From contig NC_135786.1 of NCBI RefSeq assembly GCF_051106095.1, forward strand, positions 214,031,001 to 214,095,000: a DNA stretch of 64,000 bases. The letters are read 5' to 3'. Shown here one piece after another: positions 1 to 11,420 of the stretch (position 1 is the stretch's first letter; each line of letters opens with the position of its first letter). The DNA is from Pogona vitticeps (lineage: Eukaryota > Chordata > Lepidosauria > Squamata > Agamidae). The notes under the pieces were generated by a model that saw only the letters and a list, made by a program, of their open reading frames with translations, made no database searches and was not told the origin of the DNA. The position numbers and the translations under genes were made by a program.

Positions 1-343
1 CTGGACCACACCCTAGGACCCTTTAGAGACTCACTCTGCACCCCCGGGGGTCAGAGGGGATGAAATTGCCACCTTCTGGGACTCTTCTGAGGCTTCCCAA
101 GCCTCAAAAGACTCCCAGAAGCTGGCGATTTCGCCCACACTGGCCCCGTGCGGGGGTGGGGCGAGCGTCGCAAGGGTCCTGGTGAAATCGCCAGTTTCTG
201 GGAGTCTTTTGAGGCTTGCGACGCTCCCCCCCCCCCCCCAGCGGGGATGAAATTGCTGCCTTCGCTCCATAAGATGCACCGACTTTCCCACCCACATTTT
301 TTTTTGGGGGGGGAGTGCATCTTATGGAGCAAAAAATACGGTA
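1..343. mobile_element. Fragment of a GC-rich palindromic DNA transposon (same family as 19291-20368)
   Basis: The right end reads GCTCCATAAGATGCACC, a short spacer, then GTGCATCTTATGGAGC and a final AATACGG followed by TA. This matches the right end of the copy ending at 20368. The interior carries the same inverted-repeat motif (an arm ending in GAGGCTTCCCAAGCCTC, with CCCAGAAGCTGGCGATTT on the far side). The left part is cut by the window edge. It lies in the intron just before the last MTDH exon. Short open frames here on both strands are by-products of high GC and are not called. Superfamily is not assigned. Confidence 0.7.
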
Positions 344-547
344 AGTTCTGCTGCTTCTAAAAACATGCAAAATAGTTTTAAATCATGAGTTTATCTAAAT
401 ATATAGAAAAAATTGCCATAGTCATTACAAGCTAACAGAATTAGTTTTTGTGTGTTCCTTGTAATGCAGTAGAGTGAATTATATAGATGAACTGTACATA
501 AATATATTTTACAATGAACATTCTCCTTGGTTTTTTTTAATATATAG

Positions 548-618
548 CCAAGTCAGAAGAAAGCTGGGAATCCCCGAAACAAATCAAAAAGAAGAAAAAA
601 GCTAGAAGGGAAACGTGA
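548..618 (+). CDS. MTDH: Metadherin (MTDH/AEG-1/LYRIC), last coding exon
   Basis: After an acceptor (TATATAG) the exon supplies the last two bases of a split codon, then KSEESWESPKQIKK, a lysine run and ARRET, then TGA at 616-618. Human MTDH ends in nearly the same residues (KSETSWESPKQIKK...ARRET), so the identification rests on 23 codons including the stop, with one clear substitution. MTDH is a single-pass ER and perinuclear protein that binds SND1 and promotes NF-kB and survival signalling. The basic tail seen here corresponds to the C-terminal nuclear-localisation stretch of the family. All upstream exons lie outside the window. The next gene, LAPTM4B, is on the same strand, which agrees with the human gene order. 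Confidence 0.93.
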
Positions 619-3032
619 ATTTTTTTTTTAATGGACATGTGCTGCAGAAACACTTGTTGTGAAGATTATGCTGTTTATGCAATAATTTGTGAACCTGTAC
701 AGAATTTTATATAAATTTCAACAGATTTTTTTTAAAGAACAAACTGCTTTGAACACAACCATCTTTAAAAACAAGAACAGAAGGAGAATAAGTTGGTGAC
801 CTAATTTAACAGGACATATAACAATACTGGAAGATGAATTGAAGAGTCTGTATTTTCAAACTATGGGGAAACTAATTTTTAGAAATTCTTGGCTTTACAG
901 CATATTATCTATTTCATGTCACTGGACAGAAAAGATTGATATAAACATTCCCAATCATCTTTACAACTGATGTATCACTCTGAGTGACATTGATTATGAA
1001 TTTGTTTAATACCCAAATCAAAGAAGTCTGGTTAAATAATCTGCCATATCTTTCTAATAGAGTATGTGAACTATACAGTTATGAGTAAAGGGAGAGGCTG
1101 GAGCTCCAGAAGCATTTACTTAGATATTGTCCCCAAACTTGAGTGGTAGTCTGCTTCAGAATAAGTGTGCACAAGAATTATCGCTACAATAATTTCAGTA
1201 AAATTACTTTAGTTTAAAAATGTGGCTTAGATGCAGAACTGTTATTGATGAAGTGAGATAATGGATCATAATTTCAGCATGGGTCATGAAGTAGCCTCTG
1301 GTAGTCTTCTACTTGAATTGCTCAGATAATATATTTTTAAGAAGATGGGCAGTATGCTCAAGATCAACCTCGTTTTTTTTTAAGGTAGTATGTTAGCTGT
1401 TGTCCTTTAAGGTTTATTCCCTATAATTTTGAGTCTGTTTTGTTTCTTCTCTGCTACCCACTTCTTTTTTAAATTATATGTCTCTAATCTTTTTTAAAAA
1501 ACTTTCCATAAACTCTTCAGAAATGTGGTGGAGAAAGGACGAGGGGAAATAATAGCTTCAAACAGCTTTAATTGATGTTGAGACCACCTGTATCAGGAAG
1601 TGCTTTTTTTACTGCCTTAACCTATGTAGAATCTGCATCTAGTATTCTTAAATAGGATTAAGTGTTGTTGGTGGTATTTGGTTTTGTTTTTTTTTTTAAT
1701 CATGCAAGTATAGCAATTGTGAAACAACTTTCCTCTTGAGATTACTGATTAAAATGGGAGTTGAGCTGCATCATTTTCAGGCACTGTAAGTACATCACAT
1801 CAAGCAAGCAGGTATCTATCAAAGAATAGTGCATGCTCAACCATGTACACTGTATATAGCTTTTACAAATGTCTCTGTGTTTAAAGGACCATAATTAACA
1901 TAACATGGTGAACATCTATTAAAAAAGCCATGATTTTTTGATGTGATTGGCTTAGGGGTTTTTTTCTTGTGGTAGGAAAATTGTAACAGCTGTAACCAAT
2001 GGTACTTATTGACTCTCCCATAATGTGTCATTGTATACATCTGAAATTTTGGTAAAATTAACTTGCAATGCAAGAACAATTAAAGCAGCAAACTGAATTT
2101 AGTTGTATTGAAAACAAGCCTTATTAATTGATAGTGTTCCTAATGAATACTAATGTGCACAGGTATTAATTCCTGTTTCAGGAACATGGAAGATGTTTAC
2201 ATGTTCAGATGTTTTGTTTAATTCAGTGACATTTCTAAATCAATTTTGTTAAAATAAATTGAGCAAATTGATAGCATTGTGTTATTTATGGGAAAGGAGT
2301 TTTGCTTAGTCAGTGTTTTAATGGAGAGAAGGTGTTCATAAAAATATTTGGTGCTGAAATATTCAGTTTTCAGCAGTGATTTTTATGAAGGTACTGAACA
2401 TGTGAAATCATATATGTTCTTTGCTGTAAATTCTTTTCATTGTTCATATATGTATGTGAAGTGCTCCAGATTTCAACCATTTCCAGTATTTAAAAAAATT
2501 CCCTTCTATCTACACTTGTTTAGATACAGATTTCAGTAAGAAGTGGGGAAATGGTAAGCATTGTTCAGGCCAGCCATGAAATTGGAAGTGAACAATGTCT
2601 CTGTTTCTTTTCGTGGAACCAATAAGTATTCATGCATTATGTAAGACCTTGTCCACAAGAGTGCTCCATCATGTCTCATATAATGAGAATTGTATGGTAG
2701 GAGGATTAGTAAAAACATGTCAGAAGCATTCTAATTGTTTTTAACACTGAAACCGTTTGTGGCAGTATTTGATAAATCATACTGTGACCCTGCTGTTCTA
2801 AATCATTCATAGGTACTTTCTATCATTGTAGTGGCAAAAATGAGTTGCTCTCTTTAAGTTCAGACCTCTTATAAGCCAGCTCTTATGTTTGCCAACATGT
2901 GCCCCCTTTTTAAGAGTGCATGTTCAATCAGCCTTGAGCAGTTGTTCTAGAAATTTTCTAGTGAAATGCTTAGGAAAATTGGGTTGGCTCTCGTTGTTTA
3001 AAGAATGCTTCTTTCACAGTTAGCCCAAAGTA
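619..3032 (+). other. MTDH: MTDH 3' UTR (proximal part)
   Basis: AT-rich sequence without a supported coding frame follows the MTDH stop directly, and I see no obvious mobile element before 3033. A canonical AATAAA at 2253-2258 is a possible polyadenylation signal. Human MTDH has a 3' UTR of several kilobases, so transcription may continue well past this point. The short open frames here show no recognisable product. Confidence 0.6.
2253..2258 (+). terminator. Candidate MTDH polyadenylation signal AATAAA
   Basis: AATAAA about 1.63 kb after the MTDH stop, followed within 30 nt by T/G-rich sequence. Other AATAAA hexamers occur at 3663, 7364, 8207 and 8755, so the site or sites actually used cannot be fixed from sequence. 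Confidence 0.3.
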
Positions 3033-3466
3033 CAGTGGTGCCTCGCTTAACGGGCACCCCGTTTAACGATGAAATCGCATAGCAATGAAGATTTTGTGAT
3101 GGCAAAAGCGATCGCATTCCGATGTTTTAAATGGGCAAAAAGCGCTTTGCGATGATTGGTGCCCTGTTTTGCTTACCGATCATCGCAAAGCGATGATTTT
3201 TTAACAGCTGATCAGAGGTTCCAAAATGGCCGCCGGTTTAAAAAAATGGCCGCCTTCTATTTTTTGGGACGAATTCCTTGCTTACCGGACAGCGAAAATG
3301 GCCGCCCTATGGAGGATTTTCGTTTAAAGGTGAGTCTGAAGCCCATAGGAACGCATTGAAGGGGTTTCAATGCATTCCTATGGGCTTTTTTAAATCGCAT
3401 AGCGACGAAATTTCTTTGCAGCGATTTTTGCTGCACCAATTATCGTCGCTATGCGAGGCACCACTG
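3033..3466. mobile_element. Tigger-like (TcMar) MITE with internal hairpin, TA-flanked
   Basis: The ends are CAGTGGTGCCTCGC and its exact reverse complement, flanked by TA at 3031-3032 and 3467-3468. CAGT-type ends with a TA target are typical of Tigger/pogo-like mariners. No transposase frame is present. An internal stem-loop (3339-3387) has a stem of about 22 bp with one mismatch. It lies near the right end, whereas in the copies at 37561 and 63165 it lies near the left end, so this copy is in the opposite orientation. It sits in the probable MTDH 3' UTR or just beyond it. Confidence 0.85.
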
Positions 3467-6451
3467 TATCTCTGTGTGCAGTGATGGTGGGCAAAGTATA
3501 GCCAGCAGGTCACCTGAAGCTCCTGGGCCAACACATGCCAAAAAAGCGGGGGAGGATTGAACATGGTGATTTTATCTCCAGATCCCTCTAGGCAATATAA
3601 AATTTGCTGTTTGAATTCTATCCCATCTTCTATCGTTTTTCAGGCCTGAAATAGTATTTTAAAATAAATAGCTGGAAATGATGAAGCAGTCAGTATTTGT
3701 TTCTTAAAATGGCTAGTTCTTGTCTTTAAAAGGCCTACGACAATTCACATTCTGGGGAATGATGCACATGTACCCCATGTCTGGTAGAGTTCCACACCTC
3801 TGGTGTATAAAAACTGGATAGTAGTAAAAATGGAAGATCTTGTAAAACTGTTAAATAATTTATCTCTGCTGAGTTCACCACGCAGCTTTGTCCTGTCTTG
3901 TTAGATATGTGTAAGCCCATTGAAATTAATGAACTTCCTTGCAGCGACTGATAAAATGATGTCTTTGTTACTCCTGGGAAAAATAACACTAAGTGTTTAG
4001 TAGTCTGTGCAGTTTCTCATAATAGAGGAGTACATGATCTTTTGAAAATTTCAAGACCTGAGTCCAGAAAGGATAATGCTACCACCTAGTTATGAGCAAA
4101 GCAGGTATGCAAACAAAATTATGTTAAAATGTCTGCTACTCTGAATGTACAGAATAAGGTGTTTTCTGAATGGCAGTGTTGTCATTGATAAAAGTTGTAG
4201 CAACCCAGGAAAATAAACATACAGACACATGTACATCTTGGCCAGTACCCTGTTGCATAGCTCCACTGCACAGTGAGAATAATGTCATCCCACAGGAGCA
4301 GATTGCCACTAATTAAAGAATTGTTTGTTTGTTTTTTAATTTGGGGGGTTTGGAGCTTGCACAGGGATACAAAGTTGCATGCATGTTGAACACTGCCCAG
4401 TGTGGCCATAGGCTAGATGGCGCGGTATAAAAAAAATCAAATAAAATGCATCATGGAATTAAAAAATGAATTATTTATATAGCAGCAACCTGTTAGTGAT
4501 ATCACCCCCATTATGTGGGAAGAGCTAAGTAACTGGATACTGCCCCATTGGTTGACTTTAAGGCAGGGACAGGCTCCTGTAGTTCTCCTGTCTTTAGGTT
4601 CCAATTCCCACAGTTTCTTCCTATTGGGTATGCTGGCTAATGCTAATAGGAGTTTGGTCTAATAACAGAAGGCCACTGTTGCCTATTCTTGATCTATAGC
4701 CAACTGCATCCTGATAACTTCATGACGCAACCAAATGAGCCAGCTAAACATGTCCTCATAGTGAATGCACAGAATGTTTCCCAAAAAGTAATGTGGGTTT
4801 TGTAATTTTTGAAATCATTTGTATGCATAACTTTACAAAAATTGTGATATGTAATTGGGTAAGCATTGCATGTTTTAATCTTCCATGTTTTTTTTTCTTT
4901 TGGAGTTTTCTTAAGGAAAAATGTATAGAATTCATACATATTTGTTACAAAGTTGGCACCAGGTGGATGAAAAGTGTATTTCTGTTCTTTAATTTAAAAG
5001 AATTACAGTAGATAGCCATTATTTAATTATTTACTAAAGAATGTAAACATTAAAGGAAGTTTTCAAACCTTTACATAAATACCTTCTAAGTGTTCCTTTT
5101 TGCCATTCCCCCTTCCCTTTTACTAGTACTTTATTCTGCCTTCTCAATTTTCTATGGCTCAGCTCCATTACCTTTCAACTCCTTCAGAACAGTTTCTGGC
5201 ATCCTGTGGCAAGGCCTACTTAGTAGAGCCAGTTTTGGCTTTTTCTGATGGCAGTGGAAGATGGTCATTTAAATTTTTCACAGTGTCCCTAAAATTGCAT
5301 TACTCAAGGGGCATTGTAAGAAATTCAACTTGGAAAAAAAAATAAGACTTCTAGTAGCTTCATCAAAGCCCATGTGCCTGAGCTTGTAAAAGTTCCTTGT
5401 TTGAACAAGAATTTCTAGAATCCCCAGCAATGGGCATACAGGGTTGTGGGCACTCATAGATTTTGAAAACTGGCCCTGAAACGCTAGAGGTTTGATGTCA
5501 GTTAATGTGGGCAATATTAGATTAGATGAGCTAGTGTATAAGACATATTTCTATGAGTGGCCTACCCTCTTCTGATACAGATGTTTCTGTGATGCTTCTT
5601 GTTCCCCAGTTTCAGCTCTGTACGTGATTCTGACTTTGGTTTTGACATAGCACTTTCCTTTTCCCATAGAAGGTAGGATTTTCTAAAATCATTGAGTAGT
5701 GTGTCCTGCATAAGTTCAATCACATAGATGTGTAAGTACCATTGATACATCTCAGCTGGTGTCATGGCCCTGAATCCCATTCTGGCAGCACTAGTAAACA
5801 TTTCAGGAAATTGTTTTGGTTGAGAAAGTTTGATGAGTTATATATGTGTGCAAAGCTCATACTGCAATCATACATATAATAGAAAACCTCATTAAATTTT
5901 AGATGGCTGTTTTTTTTAGCAAACCTGTGTAGGACAGTGCAAGTAAGTCTAATGAGCTCAGTAAAGCAAAGTGCATGGTTTTTCCCCCCTGTACTGTTTT
6001 AAATGTATGTTGAAGTGTTGCCAGATAAAATGCAATTTCAGTTGAATTAAAACTGGAGTAAATAGTATGGTGTGCTGGAGAGCTTTAAAAAGGAGATGAA
6101 AAATTTGACAGTTTTATTTTGTCCATCAATCTTTGCACATGAAAGAGTCCTTGAATGGAACTTCAGAGGAAATTAATTTAACATCTTGTTCTATAGCTGA
6201 GGGGGAAAACATTAACTGAACCAATCCATTCAATCTCTTAGCTAAAAGGAAAAAATATGTATGATGCTATGCATTAATTAAAGCAATCTTTTCTTGCTTT
6301 AGAACAGGAAGCCTTACTGTCTGTCTTTGACCTTCAGTTCTTGCCTAGATATCCCAGTGCTGTAGAGAGAATGTGAAAGGTTAACATATTCAGTCATGGT
6401 TTGAATATGATACATCTAGCATTGTGTGTGTCGATATGCTCATTTTTTTGT
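3467..6451. other. Gene-free stretch: possible distal MTDH 3' UTR or intergenic DNA
   Basis: AT-rich DNA without a supported gene. A short CR1-like LINE tail (GGCTAGATGGCGCGGTATAA then an A-rich end) lies near 4405-4446. The open frames of 60-80 codons here have no recognisable motifs. Nothing else stands out. Confidence 0.5.
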
Positions 6452-6668
6452 TTGTTCAGTTGTTTAGTCGTGTCCGACTCTTTGTGACCCCATGGACCAG
6501 AGCACGCCAGGCCCTCCTATCTTCCACCGCCTCCCGGAGTTGGGTCAAATTCATGTTGGTTGCTTCGATGACATTGTCCAACCATCTCATCCTCGGTCGT
6601 CCCCTTCTCCTCTTGCCTTCACACTTTCCCAACATCAAAGTCTTTTCCAAGGAGTCTTCTCATGCAAT
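6452..6668 (-). mobile_element. BovB LINE, 5'-truncated 3' fragment (antisense)
   Basis: Read on the minus strand this is the C-terminal BovB coding end (EKTLMLGKCEGKRRRGRPR ... SRTRLNN) followed by the 3' tail (GTCGGACACGACTAAAC type). It aligns with the 3' end of the full BovB at 53733-56955. Homology ends near 6668. It is a typical dead-on-arrival 5' truncation. Confidence 0.9.
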
Positions 6669-8359
6669 GCAGCTTTTCTGCCCTTCCTGTGTACTTCCCA
6701 TAGTCTTTTGTAGATTACCATAGGTGCTCCAACTCTTACAATCAGCTCATGGGGCAAAGTGGAATCTGTTCTGCTAGAGCAGCATTTCCTGAATTTTTTG
6801 ACATCGCACCTACTTTTTGAGTTTTGAGAAAACCTTGTGCCTCCCCATCTCTCCTTTACAATAATCTAACCCCCTTTTTACTTGAAAATTCAGTTTGGAA
6901 CTAAAATACAAAAAACGATTGGCCAGAATCCTGTTGTAAATTCATTCTGATGTATGTGTAGTTGCATAAACTGCAATAGTGAATTGTTGTTAAGGAATGA
7001 TTTGCTACTCACATTCCTGGTTGTGCACCAAGTTGCGTGACAACCAGAAATACAAGCAGCAGTTTGTTCACCGGTGGAAAATTGCTGCTGCAATTTATAC
7101 AGTTGCATGTTATACCACTGTAAATTAATTCTTACAGGATTTTTGCCATTTAAACTGATTCAGTGATAATGGCATTTTAAAATAGAAATCTATAGAATCT
7201 GATGGAAAATTATTTTTCCATCTGTGAAAATCTCAGTCCCATGAATTTTCACATGCTCCAGTTTGGGAATCCACGTGCTAGAGAATGCCCGTCTGTGGGC
7301 AAACTGACATACAGGATTGTTGTTCATCTTTGTTTTTATTTTTAGGGTGCATGTCGTGACACAATAAAAACAAAAGTCTGGGTTGGGTGCTATCTTTATT
7401 GAACACTAAAAAGTTACAGACAAGGTGAGCTTTCTAGGCTTTCAGGACATCTGTTCAGCATAGCTTTTATAAACATGGGGGGGGGGGCTGAGAAAGAATC
7501 AAAGAGTCATGAAATGTCCAATAAATCTGAATTGATGTGCCCTTCTTAAAAACAGAGTGGCAAAAGCAAGAGAGACTACACGTCCAACATAAGCGTGGAC
7601 AAGATTTAATTATTTGGGATTAAGTTATCATTTAAGACTCAATTTGCAATCCTTTGCTTATTTACTTGATTGCAGGAACTTATTATGGCTGTCTTCATGG
7701 TCCTGCCCCTAGAGAAGGTCCAAAAATTCAGAGAGCTATGTTGACCCTTAACAAGCTGGCTACAGCAGTTTTCATCTCTGAGGAGAAACATGTATTTGAT
7801 AGTGGTCTTAAATGGCCATTCAGAATCAAGCATCCCCAGTACTTTGCATTACAACAGATTCAGTGATCAATATTGCTGCTGGGAAAATCTATAGTTGCAC
7901 CTTTAATGATGAGCCATTGTTTCAGAAACACACATCCTCTCTCTTAACACTTGTAAATTACCTTATCTAAGGGGCAGCGAAATGGGCCATTTGATCAATA
8001 TTTTCTTAAATAGCTGGCAAAATTTACAAGAGGAAGGTGCATAGGAGATGCAGGAGACAATTTGGACTGGGGGCGGGATTAGGAACAAGGGAAACATTCT
8101 GCTTACATATACTTGGGGGGAGGTATTATGGTATGAATAAGGGTATGTATGCTCATTTCAACACAAAGCCTTTTACTGATATGACAAGCTGACGGAAATG
8201 TTCCTAAATAAAAGTCTTATTTCAGAATGGTATTTGTATAATTGGCAACCTGTACTGGCAACAGAAAGCTGCAGTGAAAGTTGAGGATCAGATGATGTTG
8301 GATGCAGAAATATTTATTTTATAAATATGAAGATTATGAGGAGTAAAATGTATACTGTA
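6669..8359. other. Gene-free stretch
   Basis: Unique-looking AT-rich sequence. It includes a G-run near 7480 and an AATAAA at 7364. I see no gene and no mobile element I can name. Confidence 0.4.
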
Positions 8360-9235
8360 TATTCTTGCCTCTTTTTCAATTTGTACTGTGAGAACATCTT
8401 TAGAGAAGCCCTTCTGATTCAAATGACATCAATATTGTCAGCAACATTTGATACGCAGACAATAGATTATTAGTAGTAGCTGACAATTTGGATGGTCAGA
8501 AAAGGTTCTCTAGTAAACTCAGTGAAATAACTGATGAAAGTCTTTAAAAAATTACTTATCTAAAAAAACCTAATTCATGGTGATCAGTTAAAAACAGGCA
8601 ATCCAAGGAATTCAGTTAAAGATACAAAATGAAGACAGGAAACATATTAACAAACCTAATAAGAAAGAAATCCAGTTGCCATTACTCAATAACCTCACCT
8701 GGATGACTTAGAATCTTCGCATATAACAAATATAACTACTTTGGAATTTGTCTGAATAAACAACTGGCATGATACCAAAATCTGAACAGAGGGTTCTGGA
8801 GCAGACTTCTTACAATGAAGAATGTAACATACAACTTAAAACTGGGTTTGAGAATGGACATTGCACAGTGTTAACGTTTGTTTCTGCTGTATGGCATGAA
8901 ATGTTAACTAACATGCTACTATGAAAAAGGGGGAAAGCATATGAAAGGTGGGTTTATTGCAACATACTAAAAAACATCTTGGAACAAGAGAGTGATGAGG
9001 GATGAAGTGCTAAGAAGAATAAAGACCAAGAAATGATTTAGCTTTTAAGATGTTAAAAGCTAGAACACTTCGATAATGTATTGAGAAAACGGACAGATCG
9101 TTGCAGCTGATAATTAATGGTAAACTCAGTGTGAAAAGAGTTGGAAAGGGAAAAAGTGACTGAGAGATTGGTTCAAGAGAGGAGAGCTGCTGCATCCTAT
9201 TCAACACAGCCATGATCATGTCTGACCTCCAATTT
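8360..9235 (+). mobile_element. Decayed LINE, C-terminal reverse-transcriptase ORF remnant (not BovB)
   Basis: Scattered short translations on the + strand follow the order of the C-terminal half of an endonuclease/RT-type LINE ORF: ADNLDGQKR (after the RT catalytic box), YFGICLNKQLA (YLG-type), TMKNVTYNLKLGLRM, FLLYGMKC, SWNKRVMRDEVLRRI and NTAMIMSDLQ near the end. Many stops and frame changes separate them, so it is old. The motifs differ from BovB (FELWCWRRLLRIPWTARR), so it is a separate lineage. I do not fix the clade. The resemblance is from memory of such C-termini, not from a search. Confidence 0.5.
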
Positions 9236-9236
9236 A

Positions 9237-9397
9237 GTTATGTGCTGTCAAGTTAGAATCTGTATAGCAACCCTAAAAGAGGTAAGTGAAAGAAAAATGA
9301 GATTAAAAAGAAAAATGAGATTTTAAGGAGTGGTTTTAACGGTTCCGGTGAGTTTCCATGGCAAAGGAGCGATTTGAACCCTAGTCCAACACTCTAT
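9237..9397 (-). mobile_element. Older L2-type/tRNA-like SINE, left portion (interrupted by a Sauria SINE)
   Basis: Starts TGTGCTGTCAAGTTAGAATC and runs to GTTTCCATGGC...GATTTGAACCCTAGTCCAACACTCTAT. The continuation CACTCTATCCACTACACTGC is found only after 9874, so a later insertion split it. The GATTTGAACC...CTAGTCCAACACTCTATCCACTACAC part is a tRNA-like head read backwards, so I place this SINE on the minus strand. Related pieces lie near 27765, 32598 and 57950. Confidence 0.6.
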
Positions 9398-9398
9398 A

Positions 9399-9869
9399 GG
9401 GACGTGGTGCTGCTGCAGGTTAAACCACAAAGCCTCGGCTGCAAGGTCAAAAGACCAGCAGTTCAAATCCACGCGACGAAGTGAGCTCCCGTCACTTGTC
9501 CCAGCTCCTGCCAACCTAGCAGTTCAAAAGCATGCAAATGTAAGTAAATAAATAGGTACCACCACAGTGGGAAGGTAACGGTGTTCCGTATCTAGTCACG
9601 CTGGCCATGTGACCACTGAAACTCTTTGGACAAATGCTGGTTCTATGGCTTGGAAGCAGGAATGAGCACCATGCCCTAGAGCACTGGTTCTTAACCTTTG
9701 TTACTCAGATGTTTTTGGACTGCAACTCCCAGAAGCCTTCACCATCAGCTCTGCTGGCTGAGGTTTCTGGGAGTTGCAGTTCAAAAACACCTGAGTAACA
9801 AAGGTTAAGAACCACTGCCCTAGAGTCAGACACGATTTGACAAATTGTCAAGGGGAACCTTTACCTTTT
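9399..9869 (+). mobile_element. Sauria-type SINE, full length, carrying a nested hAT MITE
   Basis: The tRNA-derived head begins GGGACGTGGTGCTGCTGCAGG and contains a B-box-like GTTCAAATCCACGCG. A middle part (GCATGCAAATGTAAGTAAAT) is followed by the BovB-like tail (GTCAGACACGATTTGACAAA) and the terminal TTGTCAAGGGGAACCTTTACC. An 8-bp duplication CACTCTAT flanks it (9390-9397 and 9874-9881). A 136-bp hAT MITE plus its target duplication (9682-9825) interrupts the tail. Such SINEs are silent passengers transcribed by RNA polymerase III and mobilised by a LINE with a matching tail. Confidence 0.88.
9682..9817. mobile_element. hAT-type MITE nested in the Sauria SINE, 8-bp target duplication
   Basis: A 136-bp near-palindrome: the left end is CACTGGTTCTTAACCTTTG and the right end reads CAGTGGTTCTTAACCTTTG on the other strand, with one mismatch. 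The 8-bp duplication CCCTAGAG lies at 9674-9681 and 9818-9825, the hallmark length for hAT. The interior contains GGACTGCAACTCCCAGAAGC and its inverse. It has no coding capacity. Confidence 0.9.
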
Positions 9870-9873
9870 CCAT

Positions 9874-9900
9874 CACTCTATCCACTACACTGCACTGGGG
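9874..9900 (-). mobile_element. Right portion of the older SINE begun at 9237
   Basis: CACTCTATCCACTACACTGC continues the SINE interrupted at 9397. The first eight bases are the duplicated target of the Sauria SINE. Confidence 0.6.
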
Positions 9901-10024
9901 TTCCCTCAGGAGAAAAAGACAAGGAAGGGGACACTATCAATAGATCTATCATTATATATTGCCTGTGTATTCTGTTAAACAAATCCTGTTTATCCTTCAA
10001 AATTATTTTTCTATCTTTTGTAAA

Positions 10025-10265
10025 GAAAAACCAACAAAAAATCTTGTGGCACCTGAAGAGAAATAAGTTTTATTTGACATATTCTTTCTGTGGACTGCAG
10101 AACACTTCCTCAGATGCATCGGTCTTAAAATATCTCATAAAGTCAGACCGGACAGAATTCTGACTCCTGTCCTCTGAAGATGCCGGCCACAGAGACTGGC
10201 GAAACGTTAGGGAGAACAACCTTCAGAACACGGCCAAAGAGCCCAAAAAAACCCACAACAACCAG
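10025..10265 (+). mobile_element. Retroelement 3' ends, possibly Penelope-like
   Basis: Two pieces lie side by side. The first (10030-10120) has AAATCTTGTGGCACC and TTTCTGTGGACTGCAG, an antisense copy of a common reptile repeat end. The second (about 10150-10265) has CTCTGAAGATGCCGGCCACA, GGCGAAACGTTAGG and ends in CCCACAACAACC. The second also occurs inverted at about 61000-61135. These ends are frequent in reptile genomes. My Penelope-like label is tentative. Confidence 0.45.
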
Positions 10266-11100
10266 AAAATCAAAGTCCTAGTCTCTGGTTTTGCAGATTG
10301 TGTACAAAGACCCAATGGGGTGAGATGTCCACACAGCTAGGAAACAATTTAGTTGTGAGCTAACAATGCAGCTCTTTCTACTACAGTAGTTTTATAGGCT
10401 ATATAGACCCTTACATACAATGATAATATAGTCGTGCAAAAACGATAGTCGGTTGAATAATCCGTGGATCTGGTTCGGAGCATTTGTCCTCTAGCTAGAA
10501 TTATTTCTGAGGATGCCCTTGCCCCGAAGATCAGTCCCGTGGAACAGCTGCGTAAACGTGGGCTGCATCCACGATCTCACTCAGTTCTATGATCTCTTCC
10601 CGTCCCCAACCCCCCCCCCCCTTACCCACACCCTGCAGCCTTTCAGCGCGAATTCATTTGGCATCTTCTTTTAAATATTCAAGCTCGGAGTCACTGAAAG
10701 GGCATCGCCGCGGAAGCACCACCCAGCCAGGCGCCAGGGCCCTCCCGTCAATTGCAAATTCCCTTACATTTCCATAGCTATTTCCCCGCCTGACCTGCAG
10801 GGGAGGGGGAAGGATTAAGAGCCCACAATCCCATATGCTCAGGCTGTGACTCACACAAACCGGTTAAAGGTGTGCGTGGAGGAGGAGGGAGGGGGGCGCC
10901 CGTATTTAATTGATTGCAGCAAAACCAATGAAGTAATTCCTTGCAGACTAAGAACTGGTGCCATCTCAAGTCCTTCTGCAGGGAGAAAGGTGGGATATAG
11001 GAATTATATACAGTATTTGGAAGCACTCCTGTCCTCCCTCTGAATGTGATTTCGGGTTCAAGGTTTTCTGATGAGCAGCGAAAAATTTCATTTACTCGGA
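10266..11100. other. Upstream flank of LAPTM4B
   Basis: Mostly unique sequence that becomes richer in GC and CpG from about 10440. It includes a C-run near 10610 and an AP-1-like TGACTCA at 10847-10853. Possibly distal promoter. No gene is seen. Confidence 0.4.
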
Positions 11101-11338
11101 CGTCCCATTCTCCATTTCAGAGGCATTTCTCTCCCCCCGCCGCCGCTTTCGAGTGACTATGTTTCGGGATCGGCCTACCAATAAAGCGATCCGAACCGGA
11201 CACTTCGCCGCTCTCTTTAGCCGTCGGCGTTAAAGCCAGGCTACGGGACCGAAACCTCGACCCGCCCTGCGGCTCGACTCCCTTTTTTTTTTCCTTTTTC
11301 GCCCGGCGCCCTCAGGGCACGCGTTCACCCATTCTACC

Positions 11339-11420
<82 letters not shown>

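Noticed and set aside
7364-7369. AATAAA as the true MTDH polyadenylation site
   Set aside because: Several equivalent hexamers exist (2253, 3663, 8207, 8755) and nothing in the sequence selects among them.
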